NCBI RefSeq assembly: GCF_023898315.1
Contig: NC_064616.1
Span: 536,381,102 to 536,445,101, forward strand
Length of the DNA stretch: 64,000 nucleotides
Source of the DNA: Schistocerca nitens
Taxonomy: Eukaryota; Arthropoda; Insecta; Orthoptera; Acrididae
Reading direction: 5' to 3'
Position numbers and translations under genes: made by a program. Position 1 is the first letter of the stretch. Each line of letters opens with the position of its first letter. Below, piece after piece: positions 47,131 to 58,110 of the stretch. Under the pieces are notes generated by a model. That model saw nothing but the letters and a program-made list of their open reading frames with translations. It was not told where the DNA came from and searched no databases.

Positions 47131-48571
47131 GATTTCTGCTGGATGCCACAGAGAGATGCTCCAGACACTTCCCATATGAGGAAGGCATAGAAGGGGCAAG
47201 AATACATTAGGTAAGTTTAAATAATGTATATATCGTACTGATTACGGCAGTAACATACTTGAAACATGAAGTCCCAGCTTACTCGTAACCTTGAGCTTGC
47301 AGAAAATTTTAATCATGATATTCTTGTTCAACGCATTGAAATATACGAAAACTGTCTACTCTGTATTCTGCAGAAAAGTCACTGTGAACCACAACTACAT
47401 ACTTTCTGTATGTGTCTGAGGAGAAATCCGAACATACTTTTGTTGAAAGTTGATCTGGATTCCCTCTTAGTTTTTGAATATGTAGCTGATTCTTATGGAA
47501 TAACAATGAGTGTTATTGTCTTACGTTGTTTATTTTGTGGTGATATACAGAAGTTTTAGTGGTCGTGCATTTGAGTTGTATAGTCTAACATTGATAGTGG
47601 TTGATCATTGTCTTGAATATTTCAACATTGCTTTCAAAACTGTAGTGTCTCAAAGTGGTTGCGCAGGGCGTTGTCTCAACCTCTGAGAATTCCAAGACAC
47701 AAGGTGATCTTGATGATTATCTAATTAAAGCCATAAAGATATGAGGAGAGTCCTGTTCTGTAGTAGTTAGCGAAAAAGCCGGTGTAATTACAGAACAAGA
47801 CGTGGCTAGCATTAAGAAATTAAAACAAAGTTCTGTAAGGAAATTTAAGGTTCGGACTAATATGTTAAAGAAGTGTTACAATGAAAGAGTAAAAGAATCT
47901 AAGGTCGTGACTAACGACACGAAGGGTACAAGTGAATGTAATGGGGGAGCTGTTCTTGGGGAGAAAAGGAACTGTAGCTGACCAGTAACTGCTGATAATT
48001 GTAAATTAATTGCTCTGCTTGATGCAACTTGAATTTTGGAAGTCACGTACTATAAGCACTGAAGCTAACAAGAGAAAGCACGCAAATCAATTATTAGCAC
48101 TTCTCTTGTAGGAATTAATAAAAGAAGTGAAGAATAGCTGTGATGGAATAATGGCTAATCGTGTAGGACTAATGAAAGACACTCTCATAATGAGCGAATG
48201 ACAGCTGATTATGTAATGACAGGAAAAAACCTCTGATCTTCAGGAGTCAATCAGAGAAATGGAAAGAGCAATCAAAAGATGGGACTAGGAAATTACAGTT
48301 ACAAAATGAGGTGTAGAAGACGGTTACGAAAGTTTATGAACTTACAACTATTGTAGCGCAGCTACCTGTTGAGCTGAACTCTGTTGGCACACTTCCGGCC
48401 AGTGTTTGTAAATCAGAGGATGTCACAGCTTGGCTGGAGGAAACGGCGGCTAAACCTCCTGACCACACAGTTAAGTGCTAAACTAGAATTGTGAGTTAAA
48501 TCTGAGTTAGCATAATAAACAATAGACATAGATCATAATTAATGTCTCCATGTAATCGTGTAGGAATAATA
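47131..48571. other. Gap with a lysine-rich, degenerate coding-like stretch
   Basis: At about 47780-48000 a plus-strand frame reads SIKKLKQSSVRKFKVRTNMLKK and similar lysine-rich text, and more A-rich broken text continues to about 48470. It could be an old retroelement remnant; no motif is decisive. Confidence 0.3.
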
Positions 48572-48768
48572 GGGTTCAATTGGCTCTGAGTACTATGGGA
48601 CTTAACATCGTGAGGTCATCAGTCCCCAAGAACTTAGAACTACTTAAACCTAACTAACCTAAGGACATCACACACATCCATGCCCGAGGCAGGATTCGAA
48701 CCTGCGACCGTAGCGGTCGCTCGGCTCCAGACTGTAGCACCTAGAACCACACGGCCACTCCGGGCGGC
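48572..48768 (-). mobile_element. tRNA-derived SINE
   Basis: Reverse copy close to the main SINE: minus-strand B box 'ggttcgaatcctgc', tail words 'ggctctgagtactatggg' at the left, head ending 'cggccactccgggcgg'. A clear target duplication was not found. Confidence 0.93.
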
Positions 48769-49197
48769 GGAACGTTAGGGAATAGATACAGAATCTACCA
48801 ATGACATTATTGAAAATTAGCTTTCAGTACATAAAGGGTTAACGAATGATGTTTAGAGTGGAGAAGTGAGTTGACAGCCTTTTTGATCCCTTTTGTTGTA
48901 GGTGAATATGGTTTGATAGGTACTGTTCCAGTAAGAGGTAACGTTACCGTATTTGTAATGCAATTTATGAAATATGAACTGTGTCTATTCTATTTCCAGA
49001 TGAATACGAGGCAGTGACTGAGTTGGATTTTTGTGGTGGTACCAGGAAAAGTGGAATTCTTATGTCTTTGAGAGTTAATGAGTTTATAGTGAGAGGTTTC
49101 AAGTTTTAAAAAGGGCCTGCAACACATTTCAAGCCATGTAGTGTCATTAGTAATAGCTGTGAAAACCAAGTAGCAGTAAGTGAGGTTCAAGAAAAAC

Positions 49198-49398
49198 TGG
49201 AAATTTATGGTAAAGCCTTATGGGACCAAACTGCAGAGGTCATCGGTCCCTAAGCCTACATACTGCCCAGTCTAACTTAAAATGACTTACGCTATGGACA
49301 ACTCACACACCCATGCCCGAGGAAGGACTGGAACCTCCGAGAGGGGGGGAGCCTCACGGACCATGATAAGCCGTCTAAGACCTCGCGGCTACCCCGTG
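49198..49398 (-). mobile_element. tRNA-derived SINE, third family
   Basis: On the minus strand: 'ggtagccgcgaggtcttag' (A-box region), 'cggaggttccagtccttcc' (B box), 'ctcgggcatgggtgtgtgag', then a tail with 'gcttagggaccgatgacc' and 'gtcccataaggctttacc'. The overall plan parallels the main SINE but the tail sequence differs, so it is a separate family. Confidence 0.85.
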
Positions 49399-50679
49399 CG
49401 TTGGGTTTAACATTTACTGAGTTCAGTGCAGGGTTCATGTCAGAAGGTGTGGAGGTAACATAGCTTTCTGAATTTTCCTGTATCCATTATAAAATTGTTA
49501 TTTGTTCTTTTTATGTGCTAATTAAATTTCTCCATCCAATCACGCGGCTTCATTGATTTCTTTGTACCAGGCAGCTTATGAAGTTTTTCTAAGTTTACCT
49601 CACTGGTGATAAGATTTTTTCGGTTAACACGTAAAGAGTTACACCTTAGGTAGTTTCCTCCATATAGGTGGCCATATGTGTTGAGGAAATTAGTATTCTT
49701 GAGGATAAAGGTTGTTGGGAGTTTTACAGTGATTTTCCAGTGCTAACATTTAATTATCTGACGTGGAGTGATATAGCACGTGACAGATTTGTCAGGAGTG
49801 TGATTGCTACGTGATGTATGTTTTCTTACATGTGCAATGATCATGTAATTTTCCTACACGCCCTTGGATATTCCTTCTTTGTATTGCTTCCTCTTGTGCA
49901 TTTGATGAATATTGGTTGTAGTGGTACTTGACGTATTTCGAGGTTGGGTGACGCAGACGTCTGACGTAGGATAAGGATTTTTTGTTATTGTTTATTGTGA
50001 CTCTTGAGCTGTTACAAGTGATCATGAGTGGGTGCAGTATATGTATAGGTATAATCTGACATATGTGAAGGATCACGCTTTCTTCCATTTTATATTTTAA
50101 ATGTATGCTTAGTGAGTTGTTTGGTTGTAGTGATGATCGTGTCCTTGTATGAAGACAAGCGAATTTTGATTTTGCAGCTAAATATCTCTCGTGTGACATG
50201 AGTATATGACACAAGGGATGTTTTGACTGTTCCATCATTAATTAGTCATAGCGAGTAAATGTGAGGATTGGCAGTGTCTGAAGGAACAGCACAAAGCCTA
50301 TGTACATTGATGGTGGTGATCGATGAAGAAAATAGCTTTGTGATGCCTAATTGAATAGAACCTAACCCTATTTCGAGATTTTTTGAGGTACTTTTCTGAT
50401 GTCAAAGGCATTGAAGTTATTTATTCTTTAAAGAGATTTAACAAGAGCACATCTGGTTGGTACTCTCTGTGTAATGTGGGCCACATTAGAATTCAGGACG
50501 TTTGTATCATGATAAATTTAAAGGGTGCTGCTGATAATGCACTTTACTGAATATGAGAGGTCATAGTATATTTCCTAATAGGTAGATGCACAATGGATCT
50601 GATGGAAATTGAAGAGTAGTCACCATAGGACCACTTGCAGACGTACTTACTGGGAGGATAATGTTGATTTAGAGATGGA
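49399..50679. other. Gap without recognised genes
   Basis: About 1.3 kb continuing the G+T-rich plus strand. A minus-strand open frame of 143 codons (50238-49807) lacks domains and splice support. Confidence 0.45.
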
Positions 50680-50688
50680 ACTTGCAAT

Positions 50689-51218
50689 GTTGTTGTTGTT
50701 GTTGTGGTCTTCAGTCCTGAGACTGGTTTGGTGCAGCTCTCCATGCTACTCTATCCTGTGCAATCTTCTTCATCTCCCAGTACCTACTGCAGCCTACATC
50801 CTTCTGAATCTGCTTAGTGTATTTATCTCTTGGTCTACCTCTACGATTTTTACCCTCCACACTGCCCTCCAATGCTAAATTTGTGATCCCTTGATGCCTC
50901 AAAACATGTCCTACCAACCGATCCCTTCTTCTAGTCAAGTTGTACCACAAACTTCTCTTCTCCCCAATCCTCACTAGTTACGTGATCTACCCACCTTATC
51001 TTCAGCATTCTTCTGTAGCACCACATTTCGAAAGCTTCTATTCTCTTCTTGTCCAAACTGGTTATCGTCCATGTTTCACTTCCATACATGGCTACACTCC
51101 ATACAAATACTTTCAGAAACGACTTCCTGACACTTAAATCTATACCCGATGTTAACAAATTTCTCTTCTTCAGAAACGATTTCCTTGCCATTGCCAGTCT
51201 ACATTTTATATCCTCTCT
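50689..51218 (-). mobile_element. LINE 3' end, 5'-truncated, with target duplications
   Basis: The minus-strand coding text covers the C-terminal end of a LINE polyprotein: SVAMYGSETWTITSLDKKRIEAFEMWCYRRMLKIRWVDHVT, then LVGHVLRHQGITNLALEGSVEGKNRRGRPRDKY. A frameshift lies near 50960. The 3' end is a short CAA-repeat tail (TTG repeats at the left on the plus strand). The 9-bp direct repeat acttgcaat lies at 50680-50688 and 51219-51227, showing a single truncated insertion. Clade not assigned. Confidence 0.9.
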
Positions 51219-51391
51219 ACTTGCAATATAAATATGAAAATGTTTCCATCGTTGCTAAGCTTTGGTGAGGTAAGGATAAGTGTTTTGAAAATTAGGTGTT
51301 CATTGGTGAGACCAACGATGAAAAACCTCAATTTACATTCTTTGAAACTGTTATTTTTTAAATATTATCAAGTGGTGAAATGGATGTATGT

Positions 51392-51738
51392 GCCAGAATG
51401 AGATTTTCACTCTTCAGCGAAGTGTCCGCTGATATGAAACTTCCTGGCAGATTAAAACTGTGTGCCCGACCGATACTCGAACTCGGGACCTTCGTCTTTC
51501 GCGGGCAAGTGCTCTACCATCTGAGCTACCGAAGCACGACTCACGCCCGGTACTCACAGCTTTACTTCTGCCAGTATCTCGTCTCCTACCTTCCAAACTT
51601 TACAGAAGCTCTCCTGCGAACCTTGCAGAACTAGCACGCCTGAAAGAAAGGATACTGCGGAGACATGGCTTAGCCACAGCCTGGGGGATGTTTCCAGAAT
51701 GAGATTTTCACTCTGCAGCGGAGTGTGCCCTGATATGA
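51392..51738 (-). mobile_element. tRNA-headed element with direct terminal repeats
   Basis: The two ends share a ~45-bp direct repeat starting 'ccagaatgagattttcactc' (about 51393-51440 and 51694-51738). Between them, on the minus strand (about 51535-51463), lies a tRNA-like segment with A box 'ggtagctcagatggtagagc' and B box 'gagttcgagtatcgg'. A short atgtg occurs on both flanks. A related partial copy is at 1-112. I read it as a tRNA-derived repeat; the isotype is uncertain because the stems do not pair well. Confidence 0.7.
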
Positions 51739-52456
51739 ATGTGGTCAACCAAGCGATGACTTGAGATCCTTTTTGAATAATTTTTTTCCTCCTTCCTGTG
51801 GTATGAATGTGACTTAACGAACAAAAATTTTAGGCTGTTAATAAATTTCTGGTTTTCCAGTGATCGAATGAAGGTTTCCATCCATTACCATTGTTATTAA
51901 TAATATGATAACGTTCTTTCTAGTTGAGCTGCCAGGCTTCTTACAATTATTTGTACTTTTTTATGCTTATGATTAAATTTATTGTTAGAAGAGTTGCCTT
52001 TAATGACTGTGATGCGATTTTCATGTGCTTTCCATGGTCATGCTTCTATTATTTCCTTTTTTCTTCGCTATTCCCAAGAACATCTTCTGTTGCTTAAGTC
52101 GTGTTAGTTGTAAATTGTGTTTCTGAATCTTTTTACCTTGTGTGTGTTAACAGTTGGTTATGAAGTGAAGAAAATTTTTTCCTTGTTTGAGTACTGGTAC
52201 TTACAAATACTGAGGTTATCAACATTCTGTGTTGATGATTGTTTACTGTTTGCTACGGGTGATGAGGAGTATACCCACATGGTATCATTTGTGTTATGTG
52301 TGTAAATTAGTTACAGGTGCTGAGGCTGTGAGTTTGAACATTTTGTTTTTGTGGATTGAGTAGATATGGGAGGGGGGGGGGGGTGGACCACCGCAGGAGT
52401 GGATATAAAGTGCCATTATTTCATGTACGGTGTATCCATTGATTTTAATATTCTTA
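51739..52456. other. Gap; G tract at about 52371-52384
   Basis: T/G-rich sequence with a run of about 13 G at 52371-52384. No gene recognised. Confidence 0.45.
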
Positions 52457-53690
52457 ATGGTGTCCACAAAAGAATGTTCCAGTTGTAAATATTGGTAGTA
52501 TCAAGTATAATCGTCGTAGAGAGTTAGTTGAAGGTCTCAATTCAAGTATAATTCAAAAGCATTCAGTCAAGCACATGCGCAACTACTGCTTTGTTGTTTT
52601 CCCGCTTTCAACATACCATATGACACATACGCAAAATGGCGACTCCTGAGTGCAATGAGTTTTGTGTTATGCAGTTTGCCAATTGATTTTAGTACAACGT
52701 GTGCTTCATTTAAAATTTAATGGTGATCCCCCATGTGAGAAAACATGCGCCAGTGGTATAGTCAAATCGAAACGCCCAGACACGTGTGTAAAATGAAAGG
52801 CATAGGACTGTCAATAAGTCTCTGAAGAAGATGCTGACCGTCTTAGAGATTCTTACCTTAGAAGTCCGAAGAAGTCTATTGTGGAGCAAATTTGGAACGT
52901 AAGCTGCCACAGACGAGGGTGTGGAAAAGTACGCTATGGCTTTGCATGTGTAGTGTCACAGCGGAAAAAAATGACTTTGTTGATCGAGTTAAGTTCAGGC
53001 ACTTTTCATCAAAGTGGGAAGGTGAAAACACTAATGTTCGTATCTTGGAGTCGGAACATCCTCATTAACCTGTAAAACAGCAAAGAAATTCCTCAAAATT
53101 AAACGTTTTCTGCACTGCGTCCCGACATCAAATGTAAGGACCATTTCTTTCGCTCAACCTACCGTCACAGGGATGGCTTACCCGGATATGATGCAAGAAT
53201 GGCTCTTCTCCCAAATATTCGGTGAACTTCATGACTATATCTGGTAACATGATGGAGACCCTCCACATTGGCGTCCCTTTGTACGAGAGTGGTTGAAGAC
53301 CTAAATCCCTGACAGATTGGTTTTGCAGTCAACACGATGAGACTCTTATCCGCTTGCCTCCACATCCACCAGACTTTAAGGCATCGATTTTTTTCCTTTG
53401 GAGCGTTATAAAGAATCGTGTCTACATTTCTCCATTATCTACTTATTTGTCAGAGATGATACACAGAACGGAAGCGGGTATTGCTTCCATTGCTCCGGAC
53501 TCGTTAACAAATGTGTTGAATGAATTGAATTTTGGGTTGGATGTGGCTAAAGGCGCACATACAGAACACTTGCAGTAAAAATTAGGCTAGTTTCCCTTCA
53601 GTTTAATGAATGATTTGTTGTAAAAAATCTGAATAGAACTTTTATAATATATCAATGAAACTGAATCGTTCTTTTATGGACACTCGGTAT
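52457..53690 (+). mobile_element. mariner-like transposon, degenerate
   Basis: The left end 'tggtgtccacaaaagaatgt' (52458) is mirrored by 'cgttcttttatggacactcg' near the right end (53666-53685). Broken plus-strand transposase text: SEEDADRLRDSYLRSPKKS (about 52810-52870), EWLFSQIFGEL and HDGDPPHWRPFVREWL (about 53190-53290), LPPHPPDFKASIFFLWS and NRVYISPL, then ELNFGLDVAKGAHTEHLQ at the C terminus (53520-53578). The 'GAHIEHL' ending is typical of a common insect mariner-type transposase. Many stops and shifts; inactive. Confidence 0.8.
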
Positions 53691-54527
53691 AATAATTATA
53701 ATGTATAGCGTTTTACACACGCAATATTTCCATTTTTCTTCTCTTGGCAATATGGAAGGTGAAATGATTGCGAGAGATGTGTACATGTTAGTGTCATAAA
53801 TTCATATTTTTCACTTTTTTTACGAGAGGTAAAGGAGAAAAGTATTTGGCGTGATACATGTTAGATTTATGTCTGCAGAAAGCTGACAGAGGAGTGGAGA
53901 GTACATAGCTGTAGGCTCTGAAGTAACCATGCTGTAGCATTGTTAGTGGTTTAATGTAGCTGTTTGGTACCAGTCAGTAACCAAGATGATCTGTAATGAA
54001 GTATATTGTGTGTTGTGTCGCGCTGAGAAAAGAACGGTCTTGTGACTTAACGTTAAAGCTGTTCCATGGATCGCTCATTGGAAAAAGCGAGGATCCGAAG
54101 GTTTATAAGACTTCGAGTACTGAGCTGAGTTTAAACATGTACTTTGTGAATGGTTTGAACCCATTTTCTGAACATGTACTTTTTGAATGATTTAAACCCA
54201 TTTTCTTGCCACTGTAAATGTCAAGTACTGTCCGCAAAACAAAACCTGATACCAATTTAACTGTAGGCAATGATTCAGATGTGTTGTCTGAAGAGGAAGG
54301 CAACGAATGCATATTCTGTATCTTCGGTTCTATACAGCTCACACTGGTGGTAACGCAACATTCGTTGGCATCGAAAGCAGAAATACATGTACCACACTGT
54401 TGTCAGTGTGTCTGTTCCTTTCTTAATGTAATGATTTAACTTACAGACCGTTTTGATTTTCTATGATAGTATATAACTACCTCATATTCTCTCTCTTATA
54501 TATGCATTATAGCACTTACTTTTAGAT
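53691..54527. other. Gap with a 38-bp tandem duplication at 54133-54208
   Basis: Two adjacent ~38-bp copies beginning 'aacatgtacttt' and ending 'acccattttct' (54133-54170 and 54171-54208) differ at a few bases. A short frame at 54218 with LSEEEGNECIFC recalls a DDE transposase C-terminus but is too short to call. Confidence 0.5.
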
Positions 54528-55217
54528 TATACACTATGCGATCAAAAGTATCCGGACACGCCAAAAACATACGTTTCTCACGTAAGGTGCATTGTGCTGC
54601 TACCTACTGCCAGGTACTCCGTATCAGCGACCACAGTAGGCATTACACATCGTGAGAGAGCACAATGGGGCGCTCCGCGGAACTCAAGGACTTCGAACGT
54701 GCTCAGGTGACTGGGTGTCACTTGTGTCATACGTCTGTAGGCGAGATTTCCTCAAACCTAAACATCCCTAGGTCCACTGTTTCCGATGTGATAGTGGAGT
54801 GGAAACGAGAAGGGAGACGTACAGCAGAAATGCGTACAGATAGACCTCGTCTGATGACTGACAGAGACCGCCGACAGTTGAAGAGGGTAGTAATGTGCAA
54901 TAGGGAGACCATCACACGGGAATTCCAAACCGCATCAGGATCCACTGCCAGGCCTATGACAGTTAGGCGGGAGGTGAGAAAACTTGCATATCATGGTCGA
55001 GCACCTGCTCGTAAGCCACACATCACGCCGGTAAATGCCTAACGACGCCCCGCTTGGTATAATGAGCGTAAACATTGGACGATTGAACAGTGAAAAAACG
55101 TTGTGTGGAGTGACGAATTGCGGTAGACAATGTGGCGATCCGATGGTAGGGTGTGGGTATGGCGAAAGCCCGGTTAACGTCATCTGCCAGCAGCGAAATT
55201 CGGAGGCGACGGTGTTA

Positions 55218-55414
55218 ATGGTCCATATGGCTCTGAGCACTATGCGACTTAACTTCTGAGGTCATCAGTCGCCTAGAACTTAGAACTAATTAAACCTAAC
55301 TAACCTAAGGACATCACACACATCCATGCCCGAGGCAGGATTCGAACCTGCGACCGTAGCGGTCGCGCGGTTCCAGACTGTAGCGCCTAGAACCGCTCGG
55401 CCACACTGGTCGGC
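55218..55414 (-). mobile_element. tRNA-derived SINE inside the Tc1 transposase
   Basis: Reverse copy of the main SINE within the transposase sequence, between the HLPAA..GGDGV and MVWPCFSW parts. The short repeat gtgtta lies at 55212-55217 and 55421-55426, a probable (longer, decayed) target duplication. Confidence 0.93.
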
Positions 55415-55841
55415 ACGGTGGTGTTATGGTGTGGCCATGTTTTTCATGGAGGGGGCTTGCACCGCTTATTGTTTTGCGTTGCAACATCACAGCACAGGCC
55501 GACAGTGATGTTTTACGCACCTTCTTGCTTCCCACAGTTGAAGATTCTGGGGATGGCAACTGCATTTTTCAACACGATCGAGCAGCTGTTCTTAATGTAC
55601 AGCCCGTGTCGGAGTGGTTACACGACAATAACATCACTGTAATGGATGTTTTGGAACGCCGACTTCGTGCCAGGCCTCACCGACCGACATCGATACCTCT
55701 CCTCAGCGCAGCACTCCGTGAAGAATTGGCTGCCATTCCCCAGGAAACCTTACAGTGCCTGCTTGAACGTATGCCTGTGAGAATGGAAGCTGCCGTGAAG
55801 GCTAATGGTGCGCCAACACCATACTGAATTCCATATTTTCC

Positions 55842-56038
55842 GATGGTTCAAATGGTTCATATGGCTCTAAGAACTATGGGACTTAACGTCTGATGTCATC
55901 AGTCTCCTAGACATACAACTACTTAAATCTAACGACATCACAAACATCTTTGCCTGGGGCAGGATTCAAACCTGTAAACGTAGCAGCAGCGCAGTTACAG
56001 ACTGAAACGCCTAGAACCGCTCGGCCACAGCGGTCGGC
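55842..56038 (-). mobile_element. tRNA-derived SINE, 'cagcagcg' variant, near the Tc1 right end
   Basis: Reverse copy. The variable-arm region reads 'gtagcagcagcgcag' instead of the usual 'gtagcggtcgcgcgg'; the same change is present in the copy at 57921-58110. A few other diverged words. Imperfect repeats ttccgatg / ttaccgacg flank it. Confidence 0.88.
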
Positions 56039-56116
56039 ATTACCGACGGAGGGCCCATCGAACTTGTAAGTCGTCTTCAGCTATGTGTCCGGATTCCTTT
56101 GGTCGTAGAATTTATA

Positions 56117-56612
56117 TATTTACTATGTATTGTTTGCATACTATATTTTAAACTGTTGGTGTATTGTTAAGTCATTGTCTGTAAGTTTATGCCTGCTACA
56201 TCGGTAGGGGGAGTGGGGGTGGAGGTGTCCCGTCTGTCAAAGACCGTTTAGAGTACTTTCCATGGTTGTTGCTCTCTTGCAGGCCACTCCAAAGAACTAT
56301 GTATGAAAAACAAGGTTACTACTTGACTCCGGGTATCGGGCCACCAGGTTCCTAATTCTTGAGGATAATGTGTTTTAAGACATCCCATGAATACCACAAG
56401 TTAGGCTATATTTTATGCATGGAATCGGGTGATCAAAAGATGGGGAGGACAGGGTTTCCTCTTGCTTTGTATATCACACGAACGTGATATGATGCCCATC
56501 AAGTGTTATCACAACAGAAGTTTCACCAACAGGGTTCACAAAGCTCACAAAATTGTGAGATGACTTAGGAAAAATATGAGTCGGAATCCAGCTATTATGG
56601 GGATAAACTTTA
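56117..56612. other. Gap, nothing recognised
   Basis: Sequence between the Tc1 element and the inverted-repeat cluster; contains a G-rich word near 56210. No feature recognised. Confidence 0.45.
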
Positions 56613-57195
56613 GATTACGACCTGAACTCGTACACCCATTATGTATATTCCTGTGCAGATCACATATTACAATTGAAAGTCTATTGCCCGGTATCGGCAG
56701 ACAAACGCGATTATTCTGATTACAATGCAAAGTTCCTTTCGACATGCATTCATGTCCTAAGGAACAGGCGCTGCAGCGACTACAGACGCTATGAAATACA
56801 TGAAATGAATTTGCAATGGCCAATAAGGACCATCATCAGCTGCAGAATGGAATGACAACAGTGAAAATCTGTGCCCGATATTGTAGCCAATGCAATATCA
56901 TATTTGTCTGCCGATACCGGGAAAGCGACTTTCAATTACAACGTCTGACCTACGCGGAATAATGCATAATGGATTTCCCAGTACAGGTCGTAGACGCATG
57001 GTTGATGCCATATGGAAGTTTGGGTCTGATCGTGGGTAGTGCACGGCTGGCCAAATTGTAAGGTGACCGATCGTATTAAGCGCGAAGTCCGGGCACGAGA
57101 CCCGGTCTGGAACGAATATTCGTTGCCGTCATTCCATTCTACAGCTGCTGGTTGTCATTATTCGCAACTGCGAATTCATTTCATATATTAGCGAT
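56613..57195. repeat. Cluster of inverted repeat units
   Basis: Unit B (about 56613-56730, with 'attacaattgaaagt' and 'cccggtatcggcagac') recurs in reverse complement at about 56885-57000 ('gtctgccgataccggg', 'actttcaattacaac'). Unit A (about 56797-56880, with 'tgaaatgaatt' and 'cagaatggaatgacaac') recurs in reverse complement at about 57090-57195. The order is B, A, reversed B, reversed A: two copies of a tandem unit set in opposite directions, not a simple hairpin. Family not recognised. Confidence 0.7.
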
Positions 57196-57212
57196 AGCTT
57201 CCATCAACATGT

Positions 57213-57925
57213 ATGCATTACAAATTAGGATCCCTGGATGGCGGACAACGTTCTTTCCGAGAAGCAATAGTGACAATACTAAGAGGTCAGGCATTTGTGG
57301 ATGTCTTGCAGAATGATCCTTTTGCTGGCAAAGTGCATTTGACGAGGACAAGAGAAATTAAACATGGTATGGAATCACTCTGTTTGAGGCTGGAACGACT
57401 AGTAGCCACACAAGCTACCCTCCACGAAGCACTACCCGACAGCTTAATCACCAGGTCCACATCGAATCCCAGTCTCGATTTCACGAAGGGCACTCTACGG
57501 CATTGGTCCCTTACCTACCTTGCATTTATCGCGAATCCCTCGCCCACCAAAAGTCCCAAGCGTCTGGAAAAAAGCGCAGAATATGGCAGTAAAAGGTAAA
57601 AGAACGGACCCGTAAAATTACAGACCGGTATCCCTACTTTCACTTTACTGCAGAATCCTTGAACATATTCTCAATTGGCCGGCCGGGGTCCTACGCACTA
57701 CAGTCTGGATCCGCGCGACCGCTACGGTCGCAGGTTCGAATCCTGCCTCGGGCATGGATGTGTGTGGTGTCCTTAGGTTAGTTAGGTTTAAGTAGTTCTA
57801 AGTTCTAGGGGACTGATGAACTTAGCCCTTAAGTCCCATAGTGCTCAGAGCCATTTGACCATATTCTCAATTCGAATACAATAAACGTTTTTGATGCTTC
57901 CGGAACTCAATTGGGAATCCCTGGT
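57213..57925 (+). mobile_element. LINE reverse-transcriptase fragment split by a SINE (tentative)
   Basis: At 57540-57660 a frame gives PSVWKKAQNMAVKGKRTDP..NYRPVSLLSLYCRILEHIL, the motif found at the start of the reverse-transcriptase core in CR1/jockey-like LINEs (compare NYRPIPLTSICCRILEH at about 38600). The sequence resumes after the SINE with NSNTINVFDASGTQL. The upstream open frame 57213-57599 is less certain. Stops and shifts are present. Confidence 0.55.
57677..57859 (+). mobile_element. tRNA-derived SINE with deleted A box, inserted in a LINE fragment
   Basis: Plus-strand copy. The head lacks about 15 bp of the usual 'ggtggccgagcggtt' region, so the A box is lost, while B box 'ggttcgaatcctgc' is intact. 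Perfect 13-bp target duplications catattctcaatt lie at 57664-57676 and 57860-57872. Confidence 0.95.
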
Positions 57926-58110
57926 TCACATGGCTCTAAGCGCTATGGGACTTAACATCTGAGGTCTTGAGTCACCTAGACCACTTAAACCAAACTAACC
58001 TAAGGGCATCACACACATCCATGCCAAAGGCAAAATTCGAACCTGCGACCGTAGCAGCAGCGCGGTTAGGGACTGGAGCGCCGAGAACCGCTCGGTCACA
58101 TCGGCCGGCG
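57921..58110 (-). mobile_element. tRNA-derived SINE, 'cagcagcg' variant
   Basis: Reverse copy with 'gtagcagcagcgcggttag' in the variable-arm region, like the copy at 55842-56038. The right end 'cggtcacatcggccgg' is the head. No clear target duplication. Confidence 0.9.

Larger units (their letters stand above)
54528..56116 (+). mobile_element. Tc1-like transposon cut by two SINEs
   Basis: Terminal inverted repeats: 'cactatgcgatcaaaagtat' at the left and 'ggattcctttggtcgtagaa' near the right end. The plus-strand transposase starts MGRSAELKDFERAQVTG (54665), with a helix-turn-helix-like EISSNLNIPRSTVSDVI, then NVVWSDE (first catalytic Asp). After SINE 1 it continues MVWPCFSWRGLAPL, FQHDRAAV (second Asp) and WLHDNNITVMDVLERR. 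The segment between DNN and DVLERR, which should hold the PIEHLW glutamate, is deleted; the related fragment at 500-1022 still has it. Frame breaks lie near 55040. SINEs sit at 55218-55414 and 55842-56038. About 1.2 kb without them. Confidence 0.9.

Noticed and set aside
47780-48470. Lysine-rich broken coding-like text
   Set aside because: Could be a gag-like or LINE remnant, but no motif allows a family to be named.
49807-50238. 143-codon minus-strand open frame
   Set aside because: Composition looks random, no motif; it lies in a G+T-rich stretch where the opposite strand is poor in stops.
54218-54439. Short frame with LSEEEGNECIFC resembling the C-terminus of a DDE transposase
   Set aside because: Only about 12 residues are suggestive; no catalytic region lies upstream.
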